In this document: one piece after another, positions 1-8,936 of the stretch
Numbering within the stretch: position 1 is the stretch's first letter
Layout: the number at the start of each line of letters is the position of its first letter
From: Alphaproteobacteria bacterium
GTDB taxonomy: Bacteria; Pseudomonadota; Alphaproteobacteria; UBA6615
Assembly: GCA_021774575.1 (NCBI GenBank)
Contig: JAJFIX010000037.1
Location: forward strand, 1 to 64,000
Reading direction: 5' to 3'
DNA: 64,000 nt
The notes under the pieces: generated by a model
Databases searched by the model: none
The model's input: only the letters and a program-made list of their open reading frames with translations
Told to the model about the DNA's origin: nothing
Translations under genes and position numbers: made by a program

Positions 1-338
1 GCAAAGAGCGACTTGCCGCTGTTCACGATCAGGGATTACGAGCAAACAATCGCGCTGGGAACTCACACCAGCCGATTCGTCGACGCGAACAAAAACAACA
101 GCGGTTCAAGTCGCCGGGATCGACCCAACGGTTTCTGTCGATCCATGCTGCCATATACAACGCCTTTGACGTCTAACGCCATCTTCTATCTCGACATATA
201 TTCAAGGCGTTTCGAGCCGCGACGTTCGCTGTCTGGAATCGAGGTTGGCATGCTATCTGATGCGGATCACCATCGACTTCTGGCTACCGCACTAGTTAAC
301 GTGTCAATGCCGTGGCGACTTATTCGCAGCCACATCAA

Positions 339-1772
339 TTAAAGCGAGCTGCCCTGATAAATATCGTCCATGATTTGCTTGAATCTGATAAGTGGACGTT
401 GATCCCGCATCATTGTCAGCGGAACGGAAAAATGGCCGCGGTCCAGAATAAAGCGATTTTCCGACGGCACCCCCCAGGTGTCCAGCGAAAACAAGCCCCC
501 ATTAAACGGTGTGACGACATCGCGGCGCCCGAGTACCGAAACAATATGTTCCGGCTGTACCTGTAACTCCGGTCCCGGATCAAGCAGAGGTAGAAACTCA
601 TGAAGCAAATCCAGGTTCCAACCGATTTCGACCGCGGCCCGTCGAATTCCCCAGATCGACGCCAGAGCGCCGTTGAGAACGGCATCCTCGTGATGATGGC
701 AATGGGTAATCAGCAGCAAGGCATCTGGCCGCAGGTGACCGGCCCAATGTTGGCTTACGTCGGCCGCTAGCTGGGCCATCATGGCGCCGAGACTCGAGCC
801 ACCCATCGCCACTGGCGCATTGGTATTTTGCCGACACCAATTCATGATGACGGACCACTCGCGCAAACCTGCCGTGAAGAGGTCGAGCGGCCCGAACGGC
901 GATGTCCCGACAAATTGCTCGCCACCGAATTGACCTGGAAGCACCCGGCGGCCGTGCCACGGTGCTTCGGGTCGAACGACCCTGAATCCGAATTTTACGA
1001 GAGTCTCAACTTCGTCGACCAACCCATGCCAATGATCAAATTCGACACAGACACCGTGCCCGAAGAGAAGTGTCGGCGGATTTTCAACATTTTCGGGTTC
1101 CTGAACACGGGCATAGACGGTATCCCCGACACGTTGAGACGGTGACGGAAAGCGCAGCCAATAATGCGTACCGACTTCACCGGCAACCTTTCTTGAAACT
1201 TCAATTTCCGGCATCGGAGATGGCACCGAAAATGCAGCGACGGGATCATTGACCAACGGTCCATAAACGGCCCGGACGTCATCCGCATGCGGAATAGCGA
1301 GCTTGATCAGAGGCACTTTGCGTCCTGCCAAAAGAAAACGAAAGAGCCGCCGAGTTGCATTATAGTCGTTGCGGCGATCACGCCGGCCGCTCTCGACCGC
1401 GACCAAATAATCCGGAGAGACCTCGGCCTTCCCAAAAAACGATTTGTCCCATTCCGCCTCCAGCGCGTTGACCGATGCGCGGGCTGCCTCAAATTTGCCA
1501 AGAGCCTGCATCAGGCGCGCACGCTCGCTCGCTCGCGGAGACATCGGCACGGCATCGTAAAATCGCTCCGGCGACCCTTCGGCGGCACGCGCTGCCGCCC
1601 AAAGCCTCGAGGTCGGAAAAAACCATTTACGCAATGTCATCAGGGTGAATTTATCAAACCAGGGCTGTGCAAGGGGGGCCCCTATCGGTTTGCGTAGTAT
1701 CGCGCCAACACCGCGCTCGGCAGGTAATCGATGGCCCGCCGCCGCCAGCTGTGACTTGTTTTGATCAGGCAT
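339..1772 (-). CDS. alpha/beta hydrolase
   Basis: ORF 339..1826; GGSSLGAMMAQ nucleophile elbow (GxSxG) and GHGVCVEFDHW oxyanion-type motif. The start at 1772 (ATG overlapping the upstream stop by 8 nt) looks more likely than 1826. Confidence 0.75.
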   Translation of the reverse strand: MPDQNKSQLAAAGHRLPAERGVGAILRKPIGAPLAQPWFDKFTLMTLRKWFFPTSRLWAAARAAEGSPERFYDAVPMSPRASERARLMQALGKFEAARASVNALEAEWDKSFFGKAEVSPDYLVAVESGRRDRRNDYNATRRLFRFLLAGRKVPLIKLAIPHADDVRAVYGPLVNDPVAAFSVPSPMPEIEVSRKVAGEVGTHYWLRFPSPSQRVGDTVYARVQEPENVENPPTLLFGHGVCVEFDHWHGLVDEVETLVKFGFRVVRPEAPWHGRRVLPGQFGGEQFVGTSPFGPLDLFTAGLREWSVIMNWCRQNTNAPVAMGGSSLGAMMAQLAADVSQHWAGHLRPDALLLITHCHHHEDAVLNGALASIWGIRRAAVEIGWNLDLLHEFLPLLDPGPELQVQPEHIVSVLGRRDVVTPFNGGLFSLDTWGVPSENRFILDRGHFSVPLTMMRDQRPLIRFKQIMDDIYQGSSL

Positions 1773-3198
1773 GAGTGATTTCAAGGCTCGGAATAAAATG
1801 GATGATGGAATTGGAGTAATAGCCAATCAATGGCCGTTCCGCAAAATTCAAACAGATCGCCCCGTTTGTATTCCGCTGCAATAATTTTCGGCCAAGCAGC
1901 ATTTCCAAAGCGTCCTCAAATAGAGGTACGGACTGTTTGTTTGGAAATAGCACATGGCCCCCATTGGATTGCGCCTCCGTAGATGCCGCATCAAATTTCC
2001 GGCGCAATTCCGCCTCGGTGTACTCTGCGTCGACACAATGTTGGAAAATCGCGCACAAAATTGACGTTGGCAGAACTGGCACCAAATGCCGAACGTTATC
2101 CTGTAACTCGTCGGCCAGCTCCCCAATCCATTCGAACTTTTCGGTGCGATCCAAGAGCGGCCAATTTAGCGAATTCTGCCTGAGCCATTCGGTAAAAGAG
2201 ACCGGCGAACCATAATTGGCGCAAGCATATCCATAGGGCTGGCCACGGCCGCGCAACCGATGTCCAATGACACGCCGAATGAAGGCCCCAGCAGAGCGCA
2301 ATATGAAAAAATTTCCCGCATTCACAAAACTGTCGGACGCCCGGGCGATGAGCGTTCGTTCTTCCGGAATGCGCTCGTAATTGGTTCCAATCGGTATAAA
2401 TACAATATCCGGGCTGGCGTTTGGATCGAAATCGCGGGTGATATAGGTCAGCATACCCAATTTCGGTTTCTGCAAGTAACCGTCACGCGATAGCGCGCCT
2501 TCAACAAACAGTGCGTGCGGGACCCGCTCTTGAGTTAACATTTGTACAAATCGCTCCAGCACTTTGCGATAGAGCGGATCCCCGGAATCACGCCGCAGAA
2601 AATACCCACCTGCCGCCCGCATTAGTGGCTGAATAGGCCAAACCTTTGCCCATTCGCCAATCCCATAGGACATTGTGCTGCGAGTTGCCGTCATGTAGGT
2701 GGCAAGCACGTAGTCGATATTGGTCCGGTGGTTCATGAAGAACACGACCGCGCTGTCATCGGAGACCTTCGCAAGGCCGTCACTATCCATGTACCCCAAT
2801 CGCACCTTGTACATGAACCTCAAAAGGGCCCGCGCTGACCAATAACCAACCCTGAAATAGAAATAGGGGCTGAATGCCGGCACGATTTCGTAGGCAATTC
2901 TTGTGACTTGCTTGCGCAGGGTGGCGACCGGCTGTCGTGTTTCGCCGGCGAGCTCCTTGATATAATCGCTGACCTCCGCGTCGTAGGCGAGGCGATCTGC
3001 TAATATTCGCCGACGCGTCAGCGAAAATTGCGACACCTGAAGCTGAAGACGCGAATTGACCTCATCGACAACCCGCTGAGAACGCCGTCGTATCATCCAA
3101 CCGAGGGTCGGTGGCAACAGGTGGCGGTAGACGGCGGTGGCAGAAAGAACCGTCAGTATCAAAAGTACGATGAGCGGGACGCTGACGGTGCTCAACAT
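1765..3198 (-). CDS. 1-acylglycerol/glycerol-3-phosphate acyltransferase (PlsB/PlsC-like)
   Basis: NHRTNIDYVL (NHX4D acyltransferase motif) and FVEGALSRDG motif in a 477-aa ORF. Confidence 0.8.
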   Translation of the reverse strand: MLSTVSVPLIVLLILTVLSATAVYRHLLPPTLGWMIRRRSQRVVDEVNSRLQLQVSQFSLTRRRILADRLAYDAEVSDYIKELAGETRQPVATLRKQVTRIAYEIVPAFSPYFYFRVGYWSARALLRFMYKVRLGYMDSDGLAKVSDDSAVVFFMNHRTNIDYVLATYMTATRSTMSYGIGEWAKVWPIQPLMRAAGGYFLRRDSGDPLYRKVLERFVQMLTQERVPHALFVEGALSRDGYLQKPKLGMLTYITRDFDPNASPDIVFIPIGTNYERIPEERTLIARASDSFVNAGNFFILRSAGAFIRRVIGHRLRGRGQPYGYACANYGSPVSFTEWLRQNSLNWPLLDRTEKFEWIGELADELQDNVRHLVPVLPTSILCAIFQHCVDAEYTEAELRRKFDAASTEAQSNGGHVLFPNKQSVPLFEDALEMLLGRKLLQRNTNGAICLNFAERPLIGYYSNSIIHFIPSLEITHA

Positions 3199-3561
3199 GG
3201 CGCACCAACCCCTGTATGGCCCGGCTCGGCGCCTCCAACAAACAATGGGAGACGAAGCCCGCTCACCGGCGAATTATCGCGGCACCACCGGACCAATCGG
3301 CTGTCACCACAATTGCAAGGATCCAGATCAATCAATATTTCGCCTGCTCCAATGCAATATGTGCGAACAAATGGCGTGGGCTTTGAGTCACCCTATTCTT
3401 CGCAGGCATCAATCTTCAGATCAATAGTAATGCAGGAGGGGATCGCTATTATGTTCCTCAAGCCGCTTATTTTACCGGCGATATCGACGCCCGCGACGGC
3501 ACTGTCATGGGCACTGTCACATTAACCGACCGCGAGCGTAAGAATTCCCGGCTATCACTTT

Positions 3562-4257
3562 TCAGGCCGCCGCACGTGGGCTGTCCCACATATCGAATGC
3601 CCTGGCACGATACCGCTTGAACGTAATTCGCTTGATGAGACGGCGTTGAAGGTAAAAATTGTTGTAGACGGCAGATCGGATGTTCAGGAATCGTTGGGCG
3701 GAACCTGGTGGCTTGAATCGTTGCTGCTTTCGTTCTCTTCGCCGAACTGGGTGGTGCGAATTCTCCGCCCCGTTATTTGATCGCTTACTATCAACGTGTT
3801 CAGCCGTCAGGCCAATAAATTGAAAGGCAATGTGATAGGATCGTAGCTTATCGGTCACAATCCGGGTTGGTGCGAAGCCCTGTCGCTTCATGAGTTTCCG
3901 CATCAGCTTCAGTGCCGCTCTGGCATTACGTCTCCGTTGAACTAGAAACTCGAGAACCTCGCCCTCGTTGTCCACGGCACGCCATAGCCAATGTCGTCTG
4001 CGGCGGATCACAATGGCCATCTCGTCAAGATGCCAGTGGTTACTGGGCGTTGGTCGCGATCGCCGAAGATTGTGGGCAATCGGCACGCCAAATTTCGTAA
4101 ACCAGCGCCTAACGGTCTCGTATGAAATATCGAGACCGCGTTCCGACAGTAATTCTTCAACATCCCGAAAGCTGAGAGTGAACTTGGCGTATAGCCAAAC
4201 CGAATGACGAACGATATCGGGTGAAAATCGATGGCGTTTAAAGTTGAGATGGTGCAT
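3562..4257 (-). mobile_element. IS6-family (IS26-like) transposase, apparently full-length DDE
   Basis: 231 aa: RFSPDIVRHSVWLYAKFTLSFRDVEELLSERGLDISYETVRRW, HLDEMAI (D), IVTDKLRSY (D), SNNGAENSHHPVRRRER (E). Confidence 0.9.
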
Positions 4258-4541
4258 GCATCGAAGCCGAGGCCGCTTTTCAGCGCAGCCGAAGTAGAAA
4301 GCCGGGACACCGGCGCTCGCCCTCTCCCCACCTCAAAACCCTATTCCTGCTTTGGAGGGTTTGAAACGGCCCTTCTCCCAATATTAATGGGGGTAAGGCC
4401 ATCACTGTCTGCGGGCCCGGCGGCAATCTGCTTCTTTCAGTCGCCGTAGGGGCCGAAAGTGGACATAATGACTGTCCTCGGAACTCCGTTATATTATTGG
4501 AAGGGATGGGGGCAGCAAAAAATACTGGAGGCGTATTGTAT

Positions 4542-4724
4542 CTATGCATTCAGAAGTTCGTGGATCTTCAGGGCGAGTGCTTTATTCTCATAGGGTTTAT
4601 CTATCCAATCAAAATCACCGTCGACCAATTGCGTAGTGATCGTGCTCTTTAGCGTATACCCCGAGGTAATTAATGTTCTGAGGCCCCGGCGCAGCTCTCT
4701 TGCTTTTTCGGCGACCTCTGGTCT
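4542..4724 (-). pseudogene. truncated response-regulator receiver domain (C-terminal end only)
   Basis: Hand translation of the minus strand gives RPEVAEKARELRRGLRTLITSGYTLKSTITTQLVDGDFDWIDKPYENKALALKIHELLNA*, with TSGY and KPY receiver motifs. It runs straight into the IS3 terminus near 4725. Confidence 0.75.
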
Positions 4725-4756
4725 TGTCCCGGATTGATTCCGGGTCCATTAGTCAT

Positions 4757-5417
4757 TTAAGCTGCTTTTTGTTCGAAGGCCAATGGACTTTTTCCACCTA
4801 AAGTTGAGTGCGTCTGCGTGGGTTGTAAAAGCCGATGATATATTTAAGGAGTGCGGCTTCGGCCTGCCGTCGGGTCTGCCATTGATGCCGCCAGATCAGT
4901 TCTGCCTTCACCGTTTTGAAGAAAGTTTCGACCGCTGCATTCTCATAGCAATTGCCCTTGCCGCTCATCGAGACCTTGAAGCCGTGTTGCCGCAACCGAT
5001 TTTGATAATCGTGAGAGCAATACTGACTGCCCCGATCCGTATGATGGATGCAGCCCGGCATCGGCTTGCGCAGGGCTACAGCCATATCCAAAGCCCTGAT
5101 TGCCAGGTCTTTCTTCAGTCGATTGCTGACGGCCCAACCGATGATACGCCGCGAATGCAGATCCAGCATCACTGCGAGATACAACCAGCCTCCCGCGTCC
5201 AGATATAACTGATATCGCCGACCCATTTCCGGTCCGGTGCATCCGCCATGAAGTTGCGGTTCAACAGGTTGGGCGCGATATTGAAGTTGTGATTGCTGTC
5301 CGTTGTCACCTTGTACTTGCGGGTTCGCACAACAGATATGGCGTTCTGGCGCAACAAACGGCCAACACGACGGTGACCGACATTAAGGCCAAGCTCTTTC
5401 AGCCCCTCGGTCATCAC
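4757..5417 (-). pseudogene. IS3-family transposase OrfB, frameshifted and 5'-truncated
   Basis: Two overlapping ORFs (5169..5417 NVGHRRVGRLLRQNAISVVRTRKYKVTTDSNHNFNIAPNLLNRNF and 4798..5226 LDLHSRRIIGWAVSNRL...HHTDRGSQYCS...ENAAVETFFKTVKAEL) require a frameshift near 5200. A second shift near 4806 restores the usual HSTLGGKSPLAFEQKAA* tail. Confidence 0.85.
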
Positions 5418-5442
5418 ACAAACCAGACCGGTTCTCCATCGG

Positions 5443-5495
5443 TCCAGTGGTGGGTTTTTACTCCGGCCAGCGGTGTAATTTTACTCCGGCGTTGA
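5443..5495. mobile_element. possible IS21-family terminal remnant
   Basis: Repeated gtg(g)tttttactccgg / gtgtaattttactccgg units directly next to the truncated IS3 end; resembles multiple terminal repeats of IS21-type ends. Confidence 0.35.
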
Positions 5496-5627
5496 TAGAT
5501 TGAGAGTCAGGTGGTCACTTTTCTGACCCTGGGGTCACATTTCCTGCTGCAAACTGCTACAATCAACTGCTACAGTCTATGCAATGCAGAGACGCTAACC
5601 TTTTGAAATCATTGGCATGGCATCCCT

Positions 5628-5645
5628 TCCCCTAGGGGATGCCAT
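5628..5645 (+). repeat. att-like repeat copy 1 (tcccctaggggatgccat)
   Basis: Shares TCCC(C/A)TAGGGGAT core with copies at 10557, 15459 and, degenerately, 23344. Here it lies within an inverted repeat ATGGCATCCC...GGGGATGCCAT followed by T5. Confidence 0.55.
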
Positions 5646-5790
5646 TTTTCTGACTTTTCTGACATCATTTTGAGTCCGCTTTCACCCACGCAAAGCGGAC
5701 AAAATAGGTGTGTCGGCAAGACGTCCGCTAATAGGCCTAAGCGGAATTATTATTCAGCCTAAATCAATTCGGCGAGAATATCGGAGTTGA

Positions 5791-5828
5791 CAAGGGTCAA
5801 TAACTGTATATACAGATAATGACCCTTG
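5791..5828. promoter_or_regulatory. 38-bp near-perfect palindrome, candidate MarR operator
   Basis: caagggtca-ataa-ctgtatatacag-ataa-tgacccttg: 9-bp outer arms and a 12-bp perfect core; 17 of 19 base pairs symmetric. Located 25 bp upstream of the marR-like ATG. Confidence 0.7.
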
Positions 5829-5853
5829 TAGACTAGCAACACGGAACGATCAA

Positions 5854-6312
5854 ATGAACGACCTCAACCTGTCATCGGCCGAAAATATGCAGTCTACCAG
5901 TTGCGTTAGCTACCGGCTTCGTAGGGCTGGGAGAATTGCCGCAAAATTTTATGACAATGCACTAAAACCAAGCGGATTGCGCAACACTCAGTTCACACTG
6001 ATCGCTTCACTCAAGCGGCTCGGGGAAACAAATATTGGTGATCTGGCGGAAACGCTGGCAACTGATGCAACGACCTTGACCCGAAATCTTGAAATTCTGG
6101 TTCGTCGGGGGCTGATTGAAAACGTTGAGGCCGAGGACGGGCGCGTTCGCTACGTCCGACTTACAGACCTTGGCCATCAAAAGTTCAAGGAAGCGGTTCC
6201 ACTGTGGCGCACAGCACAACGCCGTGTGCTCAAAGCGCTTGAACCGGAACCTTGGGCAGTAATGGCCGAACAGCTTGCCAAGATCGAAACCGCTTGCGAC
6301 GTCCACAGTTAA
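5854..6312 (+). CDS. MarR family transcriptional regulator
   Basis: Winged-helix pattern LAETLATDATTLTRNLEILVRRGLIENVEAEDGRVRYVRLTDLG. Confidence 0.85.
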   Translation: MNDLNLSSAENMQSTSCVSYRLRRAGRIAAKFYDNALKPSGLRNTQFTLIASLKRLGETNIGDLAETLATDATTLTRNLEILVRRGLIENVEAEDGRVRYVRLTDLGHQKFKEAVPLWRTAQRRVLKALEPEPWAVMAEQLAKIETACDVHS

Positions 6313-6320
6313 AAAATTTA

Positions 6321-6350
6321 CCCATAAATATGTATATACAGGTTTATGGG
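6321..6350. promoter_or_regulatory. 30-bp palindrome sharing the TGTATATACA core; candidate second MarR operator
   Basis: cccataaa-ta-tgtatataca-gg-tttatggg, 13 of 15 base pairs symmetric, between marR and the NmrA-like gene. Confidence 0.65.
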
Positions 6351-6375
6351 TTTTTCGTTTACCAGGAGAAAGACC

Positions 6376-7494
6376 ATGACACAGTCAAAAATTCTAGTTA
6401 CCGCCGCCGCCGGCCATACCGGCTCAGCTACTGTCCTTCAATTACTTGAAATGGGATTTCCTGTCCGTGCCTTCGTCAGGCGCAAAGATGCTCGCTCGGT
6501 TGCTCTAGCAAGGGCCGGGGCTGAGATATTCGTCGGCGATATGTTCGATTATCGCGATCTACGGGACTCAATGGCCGGAGTTCAACGTGCCTATCATTGC
6601 CCGCCCTTTGCGGCCAATCTTTTGCATAATACGATGGCCTTTGCCATCGCGGCAGAAGAGGCCAAGCTCGAAGTTGTCGCATTGATGAGCCAATGGAACC
6701 CACACCCAAGCCATCCATCAGTCATCTCGCGCGAACATTGGATGACAAACCAGGTGTTTCGCTGGATGCCATCGGTGGATGTTATCCACATCAACCCGGG
6801 TCTCTTTGCGTTTGTCGCCATGCTAGGCCTTCCCGCGATCGCTCACTTCGGCATGTTCATGGGACCATTTGGCGACGGCTTGAATGCACCGCCTTCGAAC
6901 GAGGACATCGCCCGCGTTGCAGCGGCCGTTCTTGCTGATCCAGCGTCTCATATCGGCAAGAGCTACCGTCCGACCAGTTCGAAACTGATTTCACCCAACG
7001 ACATGGCCAAAACTATGGGTAAGGTTCTTGGCCGCAAAGTTACTTACAAGGATGTCCCGTTTAAGACCTTTAGCAAGGCTGCCATTGCCTTAGGTTACTC
7101 GCTCCCGGAAATCGCTCATTTGCGATACTATTCTGAGGAACTAAGAAATGGTGCCTTTGCAGTTGGTGGGCCGACCGACCACGTTCTCCAGGTCACCGGG
7201 CGGCAACCGGAAGATTTTGAGACTATCGCGCGGCGGTATATCCAGGATCCAGCGCTCATTCATCCAAACCTTAAAGTCGGGTCCAAGCTTTCGGCAATAG
7301 CGTTCCTGTTCAAGATGATGGGCACACGGCCGCCAAATTTCCCCGCCTGGGAACGTCAGCAGAACTACCCACTTCTCGACAATCCGGTTCTCTCGCAAGA
7401 CAGCGACGAATGGCTCGCGACCGCTGAGCGCCAACAACTCAATCTTTTGCCAAACCTGCATTCCACAGCGCCCGCTCTGGCATTGGTTTCATAG
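6376..7494 (+). CDS. NmrA-like NAD(P)-binding Rossmann-fold protein
   Basis: KILVTAAAGHTGSATVLQLLEMGFPVRAFVRRKDARS N-terminus; ATG 6376 preceded by aggagaaagacc. Confidence 0.8.
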   Translation: MTQSKILVTAAAGHTGSATVLQLLEMGFPVRAFVRRKDARSVALARAGAEIFVGDMFDYRDLRDSMAGVQRAYHCPPFAANLLHNTMAFAIAAEEAKLEVVALMSQWNPHPSHPSVISREHWMTNQVFRWMPSVDVIHINPGLFAFVAMLGLPAIAHFGMFMGPFGDGLNAPPSNEDIARVAAAVLADPASHIGKSYRPTSSKLISPNDMAKTMGKVLGRKVTYKDVPFKTFSKAAIALGYSLPEIAHLRYYSEELRNGAFAVGGPTDHVLQVTGRQPEDFETIARRYIQDPALIHPNLKVGSKLSAIAFLFKMMGTRPPNFPAWERQQNYPLLDNPVLSQDSDEWLATAERQQLNLLPNLHSTAPALALVS

Positions 7495-7558
7495 ATTCCA
7501 CGAGCTTAACTTTCCGAGGTTAATACACGTGCCCAGGAGACGCGAAATAACAGGAGAC

Positions 7559-8224
7559 ATGACAATGTCTATCGTACAAAACACCAACCCTTCCACCACC
7601 GTTCGCATTCCAACTGGGGTTTCCATTGCCGTCGGTCTGGCCCTTTGGCTGGCCGTCGTTTGGTCAATGGGCACCAGTGGCATTCTAACAGCTCCGGCAA
7701 CTCAGCCTTTCCGCCCGGTTTTATTGTCCGTCGTCGTGCCGGTGATTGCCTTCCTTGCGGCCTATGCCGGTTCCATGCGCTTTCGCAATTTCATGCTGTC
7801 TCTCGACGTGCGTTTCTTGACCATGCTGCAGCTTTGGCGCGTTCTCGGCTTCGGTTTCATAACTCTCTATGCATACGATGTCCTGCCGGGCCTATTCGCC
7901 TGGCCAGCAGGGCTCGGAGATGTGGCCATCGGATTAACGGCGCCAATAGTTGTATGGGCGTTACTGCATCAGCCCGATTTCGTTAAAAGTGGTCGTTTCG
8001 TCATCTTCAATCTGCTCGGTATCCTGGACTTCGTTGTTGCCGCCAGCACCGCGGTATTGGCCTCGGGCGCCTATCCGGAAATTTATACAGGGTTGCCAAC
8101 CAGTGCGCCTATGGAGCTATGGCCCCTCATCATATTCCCCGGTTTTATTGTGCCGTTGTTCTTGTTTGCACATCTGACGGTTCTTTTCCAAGTGTACGCG
8201 CGCAGACAGCAAACAAGCACTTGA
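7559..8224 (+). CDS. hypothetical integral membrane protein
   Basis: Multiple hydrophobic segments; ATG preceded by caggagac; same strand as the marR/NmrA cluster. Confidence 0.6.
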   Translation: MTMSIVQNTNPSTTVRIPTGVSIAVGLALWLAVVWSMGTSGILTAPATQPFRPVLLSVVVPVIAFLAAYAGSMRFRNFMLSLDVRFLTMLQLWRVLGFGFITLYAYDVLPGLFAWPAGLGDVAIGLTAPIVVWALLHQPDFVKSGRFVIFNLLGILDFVVAASTAVLASGAYPEIYTGLPTSAPMELWPLIIFPGFIVPLFLFAHLTVLFQVYARRQQTST

Positions 8225-8291
8225 TCGATCACCACCCAAACCGAACGACCGCCTGCACTGGGCTTTAATCCAAACCTAATGGAGCAAAAAA

Positions 8292-8585
8292 ATGAGCGCG
8301 ATTATGGTGTCACAAATTACGATTACTGACCCACAAGTCTTTCAGGATTACTTGGCAAAATCCAAGGAACTCGCCACACGCTATGATGCGGAGCTGTTGT
8401 TTCGCGGCAAGAAAACAGGCGTCCTGAACGGCCAGGCAGGTGAACACCAGATGGTGGTGATTGCCCGTTTCCCCGATATGGCATCAATCGATGCTTGGCA
8501 CGCTTGTGCAGAATACCAGGACCTGATCTCTTTGCGCGAAAAGGGATCAACGCAGGTTATGGTGACCTACAACGACGCCCAATAA
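8292..8585 (+). CDS. DUF1330 domain-containing protein
   Basis: VSQITITDPQVFQDYLAKSKELATRYDAELLFRGKKTGVLNG...VVIARFPDMASIDAWHACAEYQDLISLREKGSTQVMVTYND pattern of DUF1330. Confidence 0.75.
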   Translation: MSAIMVSQITITDPQVFQDYLAKSKELATRYDAELLFRGKKTGVLNGQAGEHQMVVIARFPDMASIDAWHACAEYQDLISLREKGSTQVMVTYNDAQ

Positions 8586-8703
8586 TGCGCCAGGGGCAGC
8601 TACGGTGTTTCAAGTCAGCCGTAACTGCCCTTTCACAACTAAATATTTCAGCTTTGGGTCAAAGATGGTCTTGGTCAGTCTCCTGAAATTATGGCGGCTA
8701 TCG

Positions 8704-8797
8704 GGTTAAAAACTGCCATCGCGAGATCGCGCCCTTACACCCAATGTCTGTGCTCGATGTCTTTGCTAGTTTGGCCACAATATGGCAGTTTTTAGCC
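8704..8797. repeat. inverted repeat GG(T/C)TAAAAACTGCCAT ... ATGGCAGTTTTTA(G/A)CC
   Basis: 8704-8719 and 8782-8797; the inner 13 bp (8707-8719 / 8782-8794) are perfectly complementary. Confidence 0.7.
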
Positions 8798-8936
8798 ATA
8801 TTAAGCACTTACAGCCAGTAATAGCCGAGGGTGGTCGCGTTGAAGCCGATCCCAGAACGTTCTCGTAGGCAGGACCCCAGAGATCGGTGACGATTGGAGC
8901 AACTTTGACCGTCGGGTAATTGCTCGCATTTACCTG

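Noticed and set aside
13-342. 109-aa ORF at the window start
   Set aside because: No recognisable domain, no clear ribosome-binding site, and the window edge prevents context; not supported as a gene.
3430-3545. Possible interrupted reading frame (QINSNAGGDRYYVPQAAYFTGDIDARDGTVMGTVTLTDRERK) ahead of the IS6 element
   Set aside because: Short, without a recognisable family; could be a gene remnant cut by the IS but cannot be supported from sequence alone.
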